Below, piece after piece: positions 48,266 through 59,750 of a stretch of DNA of 64,000 nt (positions are counted from its first letter, which is position 1; the number at the start of each line of letters is the position of its first letter). The position numbers and the translations under genes are program-made. This stretch comes from Cyathus striatus (taxonomy: Eukaryota > Basidiomycota > Agaricomycetes > Agaricales > Nidulariaceae), in the NCBI GenBank assembly GCA_025738555.1, contig JAOVFP010000001.1, forward strand, positions 7,998,001 to 8,062,000. Reading direction: 5' to 3'. Below the pieces are notes generated by a model. It did not search any database. It had not been told where the DNA came from and was given only the letters and a program-made list of their open reading frames with translations.

Positions 48266-50382
48266 CTACATGTACTCTTCCTCCTCATTTTCAAATAAAT
48301 CCCTACTCAACCTTACCATTCTTTTTTGCTGCTTGTTCAATACATGCTGTGTGTGATAAAACAACATAGCATGCAAAAACCAGTTAAAGTTTGATACAGC
48401 CATTCTTTTCAGTATTGATTCAAATCCACCAAGCCAAGCATTGAGTTGTTCACATGCCTTTAATAATATTAATATTGAATACAACTTAAAGTACTTAAGC
48501 TCACCTGTGTATTAAAAGCTCTTTTGAAATATCGATTTCCATTATGATCATGATCAATTACTACAAGATTAGGAGCAGAACCATCATTAGGTGCAGGATT
48601 GCGGTATGTGCGGCAAAGATCATCATCTGCTTTATGGTTTGTATAGTGATAACTGTCAATAGCAAATCGACTTGTATCAAGCCAAATATGATGAATGGCA
48701 TTGTTTACAATGAAATGAAGAACAAGACATACTTTATCAATGCATATATATGCTGGTCGTAATTTAGGATCAGGAAAAACCATATTTAAAAATTCCAAAA
48801 TATGTCTTGAGGATTCAGACTTGACAAATTTTGTCCATGCAATGACAACACCACATGGAGCACAAATTGTCTCTACACAGTAATAATGGTTTGGAGAAAA
48901 GTATGTTTTACAAGTATAAAAATCATTATTATTCTGTTCTTCATCATGTGGCTGATTGGTACAATTTATTCTAGGTAGCCAAGACAAATTCTCATTGCAA
49001 TGTTGTAATGCTCGTCTTAGTCCAGAAAGACCTGCTGAGCTGTAATTTGAATGGTGTTTATTCCATATTTCTTGATGAGTTTCACATGCTTCAGTACCAT
49101 GAACCTTCTGTCTGGTACAATCTTTCACACAACACTTTGCTCCATATTGAATATTATAATATCCACAGAATACACCACCACCATGATTGGTTACATTAGC
49201 AGAACAGCCTTCCATTGCACAGTGAACTGGTCCCATGACAACACCATCAATAACAACCATTTTTACTAGAGAAGCCATTTCAGATGCTGCATTATTGTTT
49301 ATATTATTCATAGTATCTGCAGTTGATTTATGTGGTTGAGTACACTTTGCACAGCTGTGGTTTGAAGCCACATTTATTCTTCCACTCTCTCCAAGATATT
49401 CATATGCTTTTATAGTAACATCTTTAGTGGATAGACCATCATGAATCACAAATTGTTTATTGGATGCTGTGCTCACATTGCGAATTGATTCTTCCATAAA
49501 TGCATCCCAAACTTGTCAGCAACTTAACTCATTATTATCACCATAGCTATTTGTCCAGAACTCTGCATAAGTAGCAGTAGATGCATAAAAACTATATGTG
49601 GCATTCATAACTGCTTTTGAGAATACATGATCTACCCATAAATGTGTCCCAATTTTAACATAGCATGCATTATTCAAATATTCTGTCTGGGGCTCTTGAC
49701 CATTAATATTAATATGCTTATGATCTGCATAGTAAATTGTATTACAATTTGAGTAATGACCAGTTAATATATATGTGTTGTAGTACAATTTTGTTCCTTC
49801 AATTAAAGTAACTTTAGGAATATCAGAATATTTTGAATTTTGTCTTAATGAATGATCTTCACAAGATACTGTAACACATCGCATAGATGTTGGGCATACA
49901 AGACATACAGGAGTAATTTTTTTCTCAGAAATAGGCCCAAGTTCCTGGGTAAATCCATCATCATCATAAGGATGCAGCTTTAAAAATTTTGCAAATTTAT
50001 CCAGCTTAATTGCAATTTCAGAAATTATTTCATCATCATCAACTATGGTTGGAATCTCATTTTCTAAAAATAAATACTTTGTTTTATCACCAAGAACAGT
50101 TTGAACAGTAGTTGCTAATACATTCATCCAACTTGAGATTTGAGTTCTTCTTCAATCATTTCCTTCACAATACAGCTGCCTTGCATGCAGATTTAGCAAT
50201 TCAACATTTTTTGTTAATGTAAATAGCAGAAATAAAACAGTTGATAAGCTTATTTTTGAACCAAATGTTTCTTGAATAAATGAACTAAATTTAGCAAACT
50301 TCAGCATAGGAAATTCTTGTTCAGGTCCAATACCATAAGCCATAGGTAAATATGCTAGTGCAATCAACCAATAATATTGCAT
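48266..50382 (-). pseudogene. KDZ transposase with CxC5/CxC6-type cysteine clusters
   Basis: One minus-strand frame from ATG 50382 to 48505, then a 47-nt intron (48504-48458, GTGAGC..AAG) and the last exon 48457-48266, 690 codons with two in-frame TGA stops (50152-50154 and 49516-49518). The second falls in a stretch where the family usually has arginine (..SC-stop-QVWDAFMEESIR). Domains: CxC5-like region with CLVCPTSMRC and NCNTIYYADHK (about residues 150-215). CxC6-like region VVIDGVVMGPVHCAMEGC then CCVKDCTRQKVHGTEACETH (about 360-425). KDZ catalytic part with YICIDKVCLVLHF, WLDTSRFAIDSYHYTNHK and CEQLNAWLGGFESILKRM. Catalyses cut-and-paste transposition of elements with these tips. Start could lie further upstream on another exon. 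Confidence 0.85.
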
Positions 50383-50489
50383 CACTATTGCATAATAGAT
50401 TTGAAGAAGCCATACACAGATATAGAGAAAACTAAAAGTACATTGGATACAAATTTAAAAGTAAAACATGCTATCTTTCACAACTTTAC

Positions 50490-51794
50490 TTACTTATTCT
50501 TTATACCAGATCCTTTCTTACCCTTTCCCCCCTCTGCTTTTTGCTTTCCCTTTCCAGCACTAATACCCTTATTTTTCTTAATCCAGTTTTCCAAGTCTGT
50601 TCTAGTGAATCCTGCTGTCTTCTCCAATCCCCATAACTCATGAGTTGCTTTATTATCTGGTGGGGTTGCAGTACTCAACCACTCTTCCATGTCAGGGTAG
50701 TTGGATACAAATTTAAGAACTTTATCCCAATAATGCCAAGCAGTCCCAGCAGCTCCAAACATTGTGTGTAAGTCTCTCATAATTGGCTTATCCATATCAG
50801 AGGGCCACATCCATGGGCTTGTATCTACCAAGTGTTTGACTCGTTGTACCTCTTGGTAGATTTTCCATACTATCTGAATAGACCAGTTCTTATGTCCAAG
50901 AAGGGACTTATCCACTTTATAAACAGATATAATAAGTTCTTGTTTTTTAGTAAGTCCATCAGGGATGTCAAGATTCTCATTAGTAGCAGCAGAGGCAGAG
51001 GCATTTTCACTGCTCTTAGTAGTTGTTGATGCTCCATAGGAACTGCCCACACTTCTTGCTAAGTGGAAGTTGACAGTTTCATTCACAGAAATCTAAGAAG
51101 TTATGAGAAATTAGATATGAATATAAGTTAAAATGACATTACAGCAGCAAGATATAACACCAGATCATTTATTCGAGAAGTCCACTGAATAGTATCAGTG
51201 CTTTCAATATCATTGAAATGTCCAAATATAATCCAAGTATTGCGCTCAGTGTCAAAATTCATAATAAGCCTATTTTGAACTACATAATATTAGTCAAATG
51301 ATAACATTAAGTCAAAGTTAATCTTACATTTAATGATAGGCATTCTTTTGCAACTGAGTCCAGTACCAATTTAAGGCAAGAATTTACTGTAGTTGGCACA
51401 GCCTGAGGTGGTGTTTCAGTATTCAACAGGGTTGGATTAAACTTAGGAGAATCATCAGAAACTGTGATGTAGACAAACCCCTGAGGGTTTACAACCATAG
51501 ATGAACTTTCATTTGTATTATCAGCAAACTGAAAATTATTTCCTTGAGCTTTGCCCTGGAATATGCCTCCTAGAAATTTATTTCAGAACTTCTATGACCA
51601 AGAAAAAAATAAGAAGAAATACCAGTAGTTCTGGATGCACCCTTCAAATCTTTCTTTGTAGGTATGGCATCAGATGGATTGGCTTGGGGTTGTAGCCAAG
51701 ACTCCAGAAGTGCCAGTGATCTCAGAAGTGCCAGTAATCTCAGAAGTGCCAGCAATCTCGTGTCCCATGGCCTGTGTCCCATGCATACACACAC
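50490..51794 (-). pseudogene. Second gene of the KDZ element, four exons, unknown function
   Basis: Exons read from the minus strand: 51794-51623, 51569-51328, 51279-51143 and 51092-50490, separated by 53-, 48- and 50-nt GT..AG introns. The last three have coherent protein: ..KRMPIIKFQNRLIMNFDTER..WIIFGHFNDIE..TSRINDLVLYLAA, then NETVNFHLARSVGSSYG..PDMEEWLSTATPP and a lysine/glycine-rich tail KGKQKAEGGKGKKGSG. Within exon 2 a one-base shift is needed near 51370 to connect the upstream frame (MVVNPQGFVYITVSDDSP). I recognise no domain. The basic tail suggests nucleic-acid binding. Position just upstream of and co-oriented with the transposase suggests an accessory protein of the transposon. 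The true start is not certain. Confidence 0.55.
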
Positions 51795-52884
51795 ATGACA
51801 TGCTTCCTAACCTTGTCTAAAATTATCTTAACATGTGGTGTAATCCTATTGGTGAGCTAATATTATCTACACTAAACTTAACTACAACATGCACAATCTT
51901 CTCTGTGAAAACCAATTCTATTGGTAGACTAATAATATCTACACTAAACTTAGCTATGACATACACAGCCAACTCAGAAGCATCACATGCACACCTAAGT
52001 GCCCAAGTCCCCCCCTACCATGTGTGCACACATCCAAGCATCCTCAAGCCTTCGTAAATGCCCTAATCTTTAAATCTTCCCCTCCCCTAGCACTACACAG
52101 GCGCACACATGCACAGACACCACAAGCATTCTCGAATCTCGAATCTCCCCTCCCCTAGCACTACACAGGCACATGCACACACAGACACTACAAGCGTCCT
52201 TGAATCTCAAATCCCCCCTCCCCTAGCACTACGCAGGCACATGCACGTACAGACACCACAAGCATCCTCAAATCTCAAATCCCCCCTCCCCTAGCACTAT
52301 GCATACATGCCATGGTGCACACACCGATGCACAGACACACCAATCATCCTCATATCCCCCACCCTCCCTAGCATGGTGCACACATGCTCTCATCCACTGT
52401 CTCCAAATCCCCTATTACACAAGTACATGTATACCATAGCATCTTTGGGGTTGGGGAGTTGGAGTGGGCATGGAAAGGTCGAGGTGAGGGTGGTAATGTG
52501 GCATCAATAACATTTCATGTTGGCACCGGGACCACCTGAGATGGCACTGAAAGGGGGAATGCAGTGCTGGAAGGCAGAGAAGGGGGGGTTGAGGACCTTG
52601 AGGGCTTAGTGCATCACATCGACAACCGGGAAGGACTTGAGGAGAGGAATGTTGAGGTTGAAGGGGGTGGTAACACAGTGTCGGTGCTTTGTGTTGATGC
52701 TGGGGCTGAAAGGGGCAGATGTTGAGAGGGGGGGTGTTGTGGTTTGACATTGAAAAGAGTGATAGAATGTGTTGCCACCCATGAAGCTTTATACAGGGTT
52801 AGCATGGGGAGGGGGAGGGAGGGAGACATACCATGCTAAAATACCCTGTGACCCACTAAATGCATTCAAATACATTATCCCCCC
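51795..52884. repeat. Tandem repeats and G/C-strand-biased DNA inside the KDZ element
   Basis: Four units of about 70 bp (52080-52310) with CTCCCCTAGCACTAC and CACAGACACCACAAGC. A GGGG-rich tract lies at 52440-52800. The minus strand has CTGTATAAAGC near 52787-52797. No protein supported. Confidence 0.5.
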
Positions 52885-52932
52885 TATTGGATGGTGAAAT
52901 CGAGGGAAATCGAGGCAGGGAAGCTTGGTATG

Positions 52933-53480
52933 TCAACAATGCATGTATCTTGCTGTGTCGAATGCAACATTGCCATATCGATATGAAGTGCGTGTGTGGG
53001 GGCTGTAATCGATAAGGAAGTGTTAGTTGTGTAGATAGTGTAGATATAAATACATGCTAAAAAAAACTTACCTCCAAGAGAGTGCTGACGAATGCAGGTG
53101 GGTCGATGTGTCAAATGCAATGTTGCCGTATCTATACAAAGCACACATGTGGGAGTGGGGGCTGTAATCGATAAGAAACTGTCAGTTGTGTGGATATACA
53201 TACATGCTAAAAAAAAACTCACCCGCAAGTGAGCACCAACAAACACAGGTGGGTCGACATGTCGAATGCAATGTTGCCGCATTGATATGAAGCACGCATG
53301 TGAGAGTGGGGGCTGTAATCAATAAGAAACTGTCAGTTGTGTGGATATCAATATGTGCTAAAAAAAAAACTTACCAAAAAGCGACCACTGACAAATGCAG
53401 GTGGATTGACAATGGTGAGAGCCAACAGCGGTGAGGGAGAAAGGAATTGATCCTGAAGAAACAGTGGTCAGTACTCATTG
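52933..53480 (-). CDS. Gene with a triplicated exon-intron module, partial
   Basis: On the minus strand a roughly 90-nt exon plus intron is repeated in tandem. Exon ending at 53375; intron 53374-53313; exon 53312-53223 (90 nt); intron 53222-53162; exon 53161-53072 (90 nt); intron 53071-53003; last exon from 53002 to TGA at 52935-52933. Introns begin GTAAGT or GTGAGT followed by a long T-run and end GATTACAG. In phase 1 the copies share the reading (PHSHM)..Y..GNIAFDTSTHL, so module duplication kept the frame because 90 is divisible by three. The 5' end of the gene (beyond about 53460) is not seen clearly and the product is unknown. It may be cargo of the KDZ element. Confidence 0.5.
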
Positions 53481-53574
53481 ATATCTATTGATATTGATTA
53501 TCCGCAATGTGAATAAACTTACTGAGCGTGAAACAGCGCTCTATCACATGGAGTTAAATGGAGGGAGGGGGGCA

Positions 53575-53602
53575 AGCAGAATGGTGGTGGTGGTGGTGGT
53601 GG
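53575..53602 (+). repeat. (GGT)n microsatellite
   Basis: Run of GGT units around 53580-53600 in an open frame of no clear meaning. Confidence 0.7.
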
Positions 53603-53731
53603 AAGGACAGTGGAGGATGTGTGGTATGAAAGCAAACACATGGGAAGTTATTCAACATTGCACAAAAAAATTGGCAGGTAGAGTGTATAGGGTGACTATA
53701 TAGCATATAGTACCTCAGAGAAATAAAGTCA

Positions 53732-53830
53732 TATGGTGTAGCGGTTTAGTGTGCTGGTTGTGGGAAATACATGGCTGGTTTTGTGAGGGCAAGTGTTTGA
53801 ACACCAGTGTGAATGCTTTTTTTATATATG
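53732..53830 (+). ncRNA. tRNA-like sequence or tRNA-derived SINE head
   Basis: A-box-like ATGGTGTAGCGGTTTAGTG (about 53736-53754) and B-box-like GTGTTTGAACACC (about 53791-53803) at tRNA-like spacing with an extended middle, followed by a T-run (about 53817-53823) as a pol III terminator would be. A full cloverleaf with an anticodon cannot be drawn convincingly. Most likely a SINE head or decayed tRNA inside the KDZ element. Confidence 0.45.
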
Positions 53831-54227
53831 CTATACTATATATAGTAAGAGTAATATTCCATTCGCACTTCATGTGAATTACACATGAATTTCACATACA
53901 TTTAGAGTGAACATGAATCTGGAATGTGAAAATTCACATGAATATTAGGTGAATCTTTCACCTGAAATTCATGTGAAATTCACGTGAAATAATTTGCGGC
54001 ATTATCACCCAAAAATTAAAAAAATAGTGGTTAAAAAGTTCACATGTAAGGGGGGGGGGAGCACAAAGAGCTCAAAATAAGATGGTATGAGATGTTTTAT
54101 ATGAGGTCTAGAGATGTAATGAAATGACAAAGTAAAAACTACAATGTTTTGTCTGGATATGAGAGATGATGAGGTTATAAAAGAACTACACATGTAAGAC
54201 AAATGTGAAAGAATGGTGAATATATGT

Positions 54228-54372
54228 GATTCCACATCACATCAAATTCACATGTCTCAGTCATTAGATGGTCATGATTCTTGTATCAACCATTGCTTAT
54301 TCTTATATCTTAAACACACATTATTGAGTCACATATATGATTACTCTGTATGATTACATGGCACTTCTACAC
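54228..54372 (-). repeat. Conserved family core, element B
   Basis: Reverse-strand copy of the core seen at 16470-16615 and 58849-58990. Confidence 0.7.
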
Positions 54373-55459
54373 TGTCATATGTGTTTCACTTTCTGACATA
54401 TGTGATATTGCTCTTTTAGTGTCAGTATTCATTTATACATATGAAAACCACTTCCTGTAATTCTCTACACATTCTTGTGCAGTAGTAATTACTTACTTGC
54501 TTTTCTATTCTTTAGTTTAGTATTTATTCACTTAAGGCCTCTTTGCCTTTTCTTCTCTCTTGCCTAAAACAACTTACTATTACTTCTCCATAGTCATGTG
54601 CAGTATTGTTATTGACAGGATCTGTAAAAAGTATAGAAACATTTTCATTATAGACTTGTTGGAATACCATCAACATGCTACAATCATGATACACATGCAA
54701 GTATAATGTGCTTAAATGTATGGCATTCCTCTTAAATGTGACACATGTGACATGCGTGACGCTTATGCAAAACGTGACAAATGTGACACGTGACGCGCTT
54801 CCAAAGCGTGACAAATGTGTGATGCACGGGAAATGTGTGACAAACACGATGCACATGAAAGCGTGACAAATGCGAAGCACAGGAAATATGTGAAGTGTGG
54901 GAATGATGTGACAATTGTGACGTGCAGGAAATGACAATTGTGACACATGTGGATGCGTGACAGATGTGATATTACCCAAATAATATGCTATTGTAATATA
55001 TAATGATCACTTAAAATCACCTATACATTCTTTAGTACCAGTAATAAGTGAATATGTACTTGACACCTAATGATCACTTAAGATCACCTGTAGATTCATT
55101 AGTACCAGTAGTAAGTGAATATCCACCTGAAATACTACTAAACACTGAAAGATCACTTAAGATCACCTATAGATTCACTACTAATCATACATTCAATACT
55201 ACATATATAATAGTGGGTGATCATAAAAAAAAATGCCTAGCTTATATGATCACCATGATCATAAAACCTAGGCATTTAATGAAATAATTGGCTGACACTT
55301 ATGGTTATACTCACCTCCAGCTTAATCATTGTCTCCCAGTAATGACTCTGCACTCTGCACTCTTGTCCCTCTCCCACCTCACACTTCCACATTCACCTCA
55401 TACCTCTGTCCCCCACTTCTGCACTCATCTCATATCTCTGTCTTGCACTTCTGCACTTC

Positions 55460-55580
55460 TAAATACTTGGACCATGAGAATGACAAGGGGCACAGCACAC
55501 AAGCTGAAGCCAATGGTCCTTCCTGTCCTGCACTCCCTATCTCACACTCATGACCTCATGTAGAAATACTGGTCTTGACA
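55460..55580 (+). repeat. Fragment of a related gypsy LTR
   Basis: GGGGCACAGCACACAAGCTG followed by AAGCC and later a TCTTGACA end correspond to the last quarter of the LTRs at 28740-28858 and 37000-37147, diverged. It may reach back to about 55304. Solo-LTR remnant next to element B. Confidence 0.5.
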
Positions 55581-57061
55581 TCACATCAATAAATATTATA
55601 TATCAGGTTCTACTTCTATTCATGATCCATTGCACAAAAGATCTTCATGGAGATATGGGTGAAGCAAGAGAACCTACCTGTCCCTAGGTAAGATGATAAC
55701 CTGTCACCAGAATTGAGGACAAGAACAGGAAACTCAGCAGATATGATAATTGCAAATAAACACAATTACAAGGCTCTAGTAGACACTTAGAATACAAACA
55801 TCAGGGCTTATATCAGTGGCTATACTACCAATTTACAATTATTGGTATAGCTACCAATTTCATCATACAAGCACCTTCCTAATGTGTAAATTCTAAGTGT
55901 ATATATAACTGTTTTATCAGTGGAATGGTAATTAATCATTGCAGACAGGTATCAAGCCCCATATAAAAATTAACAACATAACCTACTATTTCTGAGTCTG
56001 CAATACAATCAGGTGTACAATTCACATGATACCACCTTCAGGATTCTGTAGATACCTACATAGCATACCAGTGTTATTAAAACACTCAGTGTTGCATATA
56101 AATACTAATCACTTCGAGTAATGTAGTACTACTTAGTTCCTAATCAACAATGTGATTGGGCATGTGATGCTTATGCTTATGCTACCACATGCAATTTGAG
56201 GATTCAGTGCTTCACATATCTATTGCAGGTCTAAAGAAATGCAGACATGAATGGCATTAATAACTCAAAGTTGAAGTGAGGTGAGGTATCATTTCAAGCT
56301 CCAAGTTTGTTTTTGTCCACCATCACATGGGTATGTACTGCTAGTACTAATATTAGAAATGTCAAGCTACAAATACAAATGAGTAGCACACACATCTTTA
56401 ATACTGAGCATTGAGTGCCTGAGTGTGGTGTACTCACAAACACTGTAGCTCCTGATAGAAATCCACAATATCATGATTCATCAAGATTTGAAAGTATTGG
56501 AGTGTTATTAAAAACCTCGGTGCAATCACATAGAAATATTGCCACTCCGAGTCCAGAAGTACTCCTTCCGAGTTGCAATGTAATTGGCCATGTGATACTT
56601 ATACCTATGTACAGTATGCTATCACTCTTAGTATTTCAACAACTAAATACATATTAGAAACCTTGGGTTTGAGTAATTCATTTAATGAAGTTGTACTTGC
56701 TTCGCTCTGGAACTAGAAAAAATACATTTGGCAATAAAGCAACTCTGAGGGAAATGCTATCCATGTATGGGTTCATCAGTTGTTTTATAATGGTACATAG
56801 GGCATAGTTAGTGAATGTTCTAATTATGTTGACTTGTAGAGAATTAAGGTTACTGATGTTCTGTTGGCTGTATATTGCCATTGGCAATTATACCTCCTTA
56901 GTCTACACAATGTGACATAAAATAACATGTATGCAAGTTGAATAAGGTGCTGGCAAGAACAATGGTGCACTAAAGCACCTACAAACACATTGAGCAGAAA
57001 AATGTGAAATATATCTAAAATGTAAAAGTCAATGCATTGTCTGAGGTCTCAGCTGCATGGT
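55581..57061. other. No gene supported; duplicated patch
   Basis: Two related patches (56060-56200 and 56490-56640; shared GTGTTATTAAAAAC and CATGTGATRCTTATRC words) also resemble 45930-46010 reversed. Otherwise nothing recognised. Confidence 0.4.
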
Positions 57062-57769
57062 AACTTTAGAGTGGTGTCAGCCAATTTATTCACCATTTGC
57101 CCTAGAAACACGAGTGCTAGTAATCATATTATCCAAGCAAAATTGAGTGCTGTTTTTATAAGGCATATTGAGTGAATGTAATGTAATGGTGATCATTGGC
57201 ACTCATTTAGTTATTATACTTCATTATTGGGCTGTAATATTATTGAATAAAGGGGCACTCAAAAGTGATCATTTGAAGAATATTAGGTGGTGATCATTGG
57301 CACTCATTTTATTATTATATCTGATAACTAGACTATTGTGTTAGCTGAATATGGAGGCACTCAAAAGTGATCATTTGGAGGATATTAGGTGGCAATCATT
57401 GACACTCATTTAATTGTTATACTTGATTACCAGGCTATTGTATTAGTTGAATATGGGGGCACTCAAAAGTCATCATTTCAGGAATATTATGAGGCAATCA
57501 TTGGCACTCATTTATATATTACTTGTGATTACTAGGCTATTATATTACTATAATATGGAGGCACTCAAAAGTGATCATTTGAGAAATATTATGAGGCAAT
57601 CATTGGCACTTATTTATGCATTACTTGTGATTACTAGGCTATTGTATTAGTTGAATATGGGGGCACTCAAAAGTGATCATTTTAAGAATATTAGATAGTG
57701 ATCATTTGCACTCATTTCAATACTGATTATATTACTTTTAAAATGATGTGGCACTCAAATGTATGCTAT

Positions 57770-58335
57770 TTGTGACAATTGTGATGCGTGTCACGCATTT
57801 CCTGCGCATTACATTTGTCACATCATTCCCGCGCTCCGCATATTTCCCACGCATTACATTTGTCACGCCTTCACGCGCGTCACAATTGTCACATCATTCC
57901 CGCGCTCCGCATATTTCCCACGCATTACATTTGTCACGCCTTCACGCGCGTCACAATTGTCACATCATTCCTGCGCTCCGCATATTTCCTGCGCATTACA
58001 TTTGTCACGCCTTCACGCACGTCACAATTGTCACATCATTCCCGCACCCCACATATTTCCCGCGCGTCACACTTGTCACATCATTCCCGCGCCCCACATA
58101 TTTCCCATGCATCACATTTGTCACATTATTTCCATGCATCACATATTTCCCACACATTACATTTGTCACGCTTTCACGCACATCACATTTGTCACACATT
58201 TCTAGTGCATCTGGCGCACAACCTATTTCCCGTGTTGTAAATATTTCCCACGCTAAGCATATGTTACATTTCCCACGCGTCACACATTTGTCACGCTTTA
58301 ATGTGTTTGTTATGCTTTGGAAGCATATCATATGT
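57770..58335 (+). repeat. CpG-rich repeat array, left arm of element C
   Basis: Near-identical units of about 117 bp (TCACATCATTCCCGCGCTCC..TTCACGCGCGTCACAATTG), two or three almost perfect, then decaying to the right. Confidence 0.85.
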
Positions 58336-58848
58336 CACATGTGTCACATTTATGAGGAGTGTTATACATTTCAAGCACACCATGCTTGCATGTGTGCCAT
58401 GATTGTGCCATGTTGATGATTCCAGCAGGTCTGTAATGAAAATATTTCTATACTTTTCACAATTAATGAATCAGAAAACCCTGAGCCCATTGCTTAGTAA
58501 TGTAATTCAGCCTCTTGCATCAATGCCTCTGCATTGATGATTCTGTAATGGCTGTCAGTCAATGATTCTGATGTTTTTGACAGATAGAGTCTGATGCTGT
58601 CAATAACAATACTGCACATGACTATAAAGAAATAATAGTAAGTTTTTTTAGGCAGGAGAAAAGAAAAGGCAAAGTGGCCTTCAGTGCATACCAAACCAAA
58701 GAATAGAAAAGTAAGTAAGTAATGGCTACTGCACAAGAAAATGTAGAGAAGTACAGGAGGTGGCTTTCATATGTATGAATGGATACTGATACTAAAAGAG
58801 CTATATCACATATGTTAGAGAAGTGAAACACATTTGACAGTGTAGAAG

Positions 58849-58990
58849 TGTCATGTAATCATATAGAGTAAGCATATATGTGACTCAATAATGTGTGTTG
58901 GAGATATAAGAATAATCAATGGTTGATACAAGAATCATGACCATCTAATGACTGAGACTTGTGAATTTGATGTGATGTGGAATCACATAG
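58849..58990 (+). repeat. Conserved family core, element C
   Basis: Same strand as the core in element A although the end types are swapped relative to it. Confidence 0.7.
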
Positions 58991-59384
58991 ATTCACCATT
59001 CTTTCTTATTTGTTATCCATGTGTACTACAGTTCTTTGATAACCTCATTATCTCTTATATTCAGACAAACATTTATTATAGTTTTTACTTTGTCATTTCA
59101 TTATATCTCATACTATCCCATTCTCAAATATCTCATGCTCTGTCAATAGTACTAAGATTCCAATTGCATAAACACTCTACATCTTTTATTCTAGTTTCTT
59201 ATTCCCACTACAATTCCATAACACTCTGATTGTCATTTTCCATGTTAAGTCCCCCAATTATACAAGTACATATTGTTTCCTCTGCATTTATAATTTACTC
59301 TATACCCATTAGATACTTACTTCACTTCCATGACAATTTGAATAGTTGTAGAGATAGATAAATCTCATCTGATTGAAAAGTGTG

Positions 59385-59750
59385 GTGACAAATGTGATGC
59401 ATGGGAAATATGTGGGGCGCGGGAATGATGTGACAAGTGTGACGCGCGGGAAATATGTGGGGTGCGGGAATGATGTGACAATTGTGACGTGCGTGAAGGC
59501 GTGACAAATGTAATGCGCAGGAAATATGCGGAGCGCAGGAATGATGTGACAATTGTGACGCGCGTGAAGGCGTGACAAATGTAATGCGTGGGAAATATGC
59601 GGAGCGCGGGAATGATGTGACAATTGTGACGCGCGTGAAGGCGTGACAAATGTAATGCGTGGGAAATATGCGGAGCGCGGGAATGATGTGACAAATGTAA
59701 TGCGCAGGAAATGCGTGACACGCATCACAATTGTCACAAATAGCATACAT
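59385..59750 (-). repeat. CpG-rich repeat array, right arm of element C
   Basis: Reverse complement of about 57770-58110. It ends abruptly near 59385 in GTGGTGACAAATG. Confidence 0.85.

Larger units (their letters stand above)
47837..54073 (-). mobile_element. KDZ-superfamily DNA transposon, 6.24 kb
   Basis: Inverted tips CAGTACTTTGCACTCCCCC (left) and GAGCTCTTTGTGCTCCCCCC (right, reverse complement). Subterminal TTCACATGAATTTCA words occur on both sides (47860-48070 and 53860-54000) and 8-bp duplications flank it. It encodes a KDZ transposase and at least one further gene on the minus strand, plus an exon-repeat gene. KDZ (Kyakuja-Dileera-Zisupton) elements are abundant in basidiomycetes. 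The transposase has two TGA stops, so this copy is probably not autonomous now. Confidence 0.85.
46664..55303. mobile_element. Fold-back element B (CATAAG family), carrying a nested KDZ element
   Basis: Both ends read CATAAGTGTCAG (the right one in reverse). Arms: tip and GATCATGGTGATCATATAAG palindrome (46690-46745 and 55205-55270), AT-rich repeats with GATCATAAGTGATCATTA, then a CpG-poor version of the array (CATTCCCACGCTTCGCATA and TTGTCACATCATTCC; 46990-47410 mirrored by 54740-54975). Core copy at 54228-54372. Removing the KDZ element (47837-54073) gives about 2.4 kb, similar to its siblings. Unlike the other three members it has no recognisable target duplication. Confidence 0.8.

Noticed and set aside
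49516..50154. TGA as selenocysteine or reassigned codon in the KDZ transposase
   Set aside because: No SECIS-like signal was looked for successfully and fungi of this group generally lack selenoproteins; CGA-to-TGA decay explains the same data.
52440..52830. Proline/serine-rich minus-strand frame as a protein
   Set aside because: Driven by the strand-biased G-rich tract; no conserved feature and no clear link to the neighbouring exons.
47837..54073. Elements C and D as internal-deletion derivatives of element B, with KDZ as the family's own transposase
   Set aside because: The KDZ block has its own inverted tips and an 8-bp duplication, and C and D read cleanly through the site, so nesting is the simpler account.
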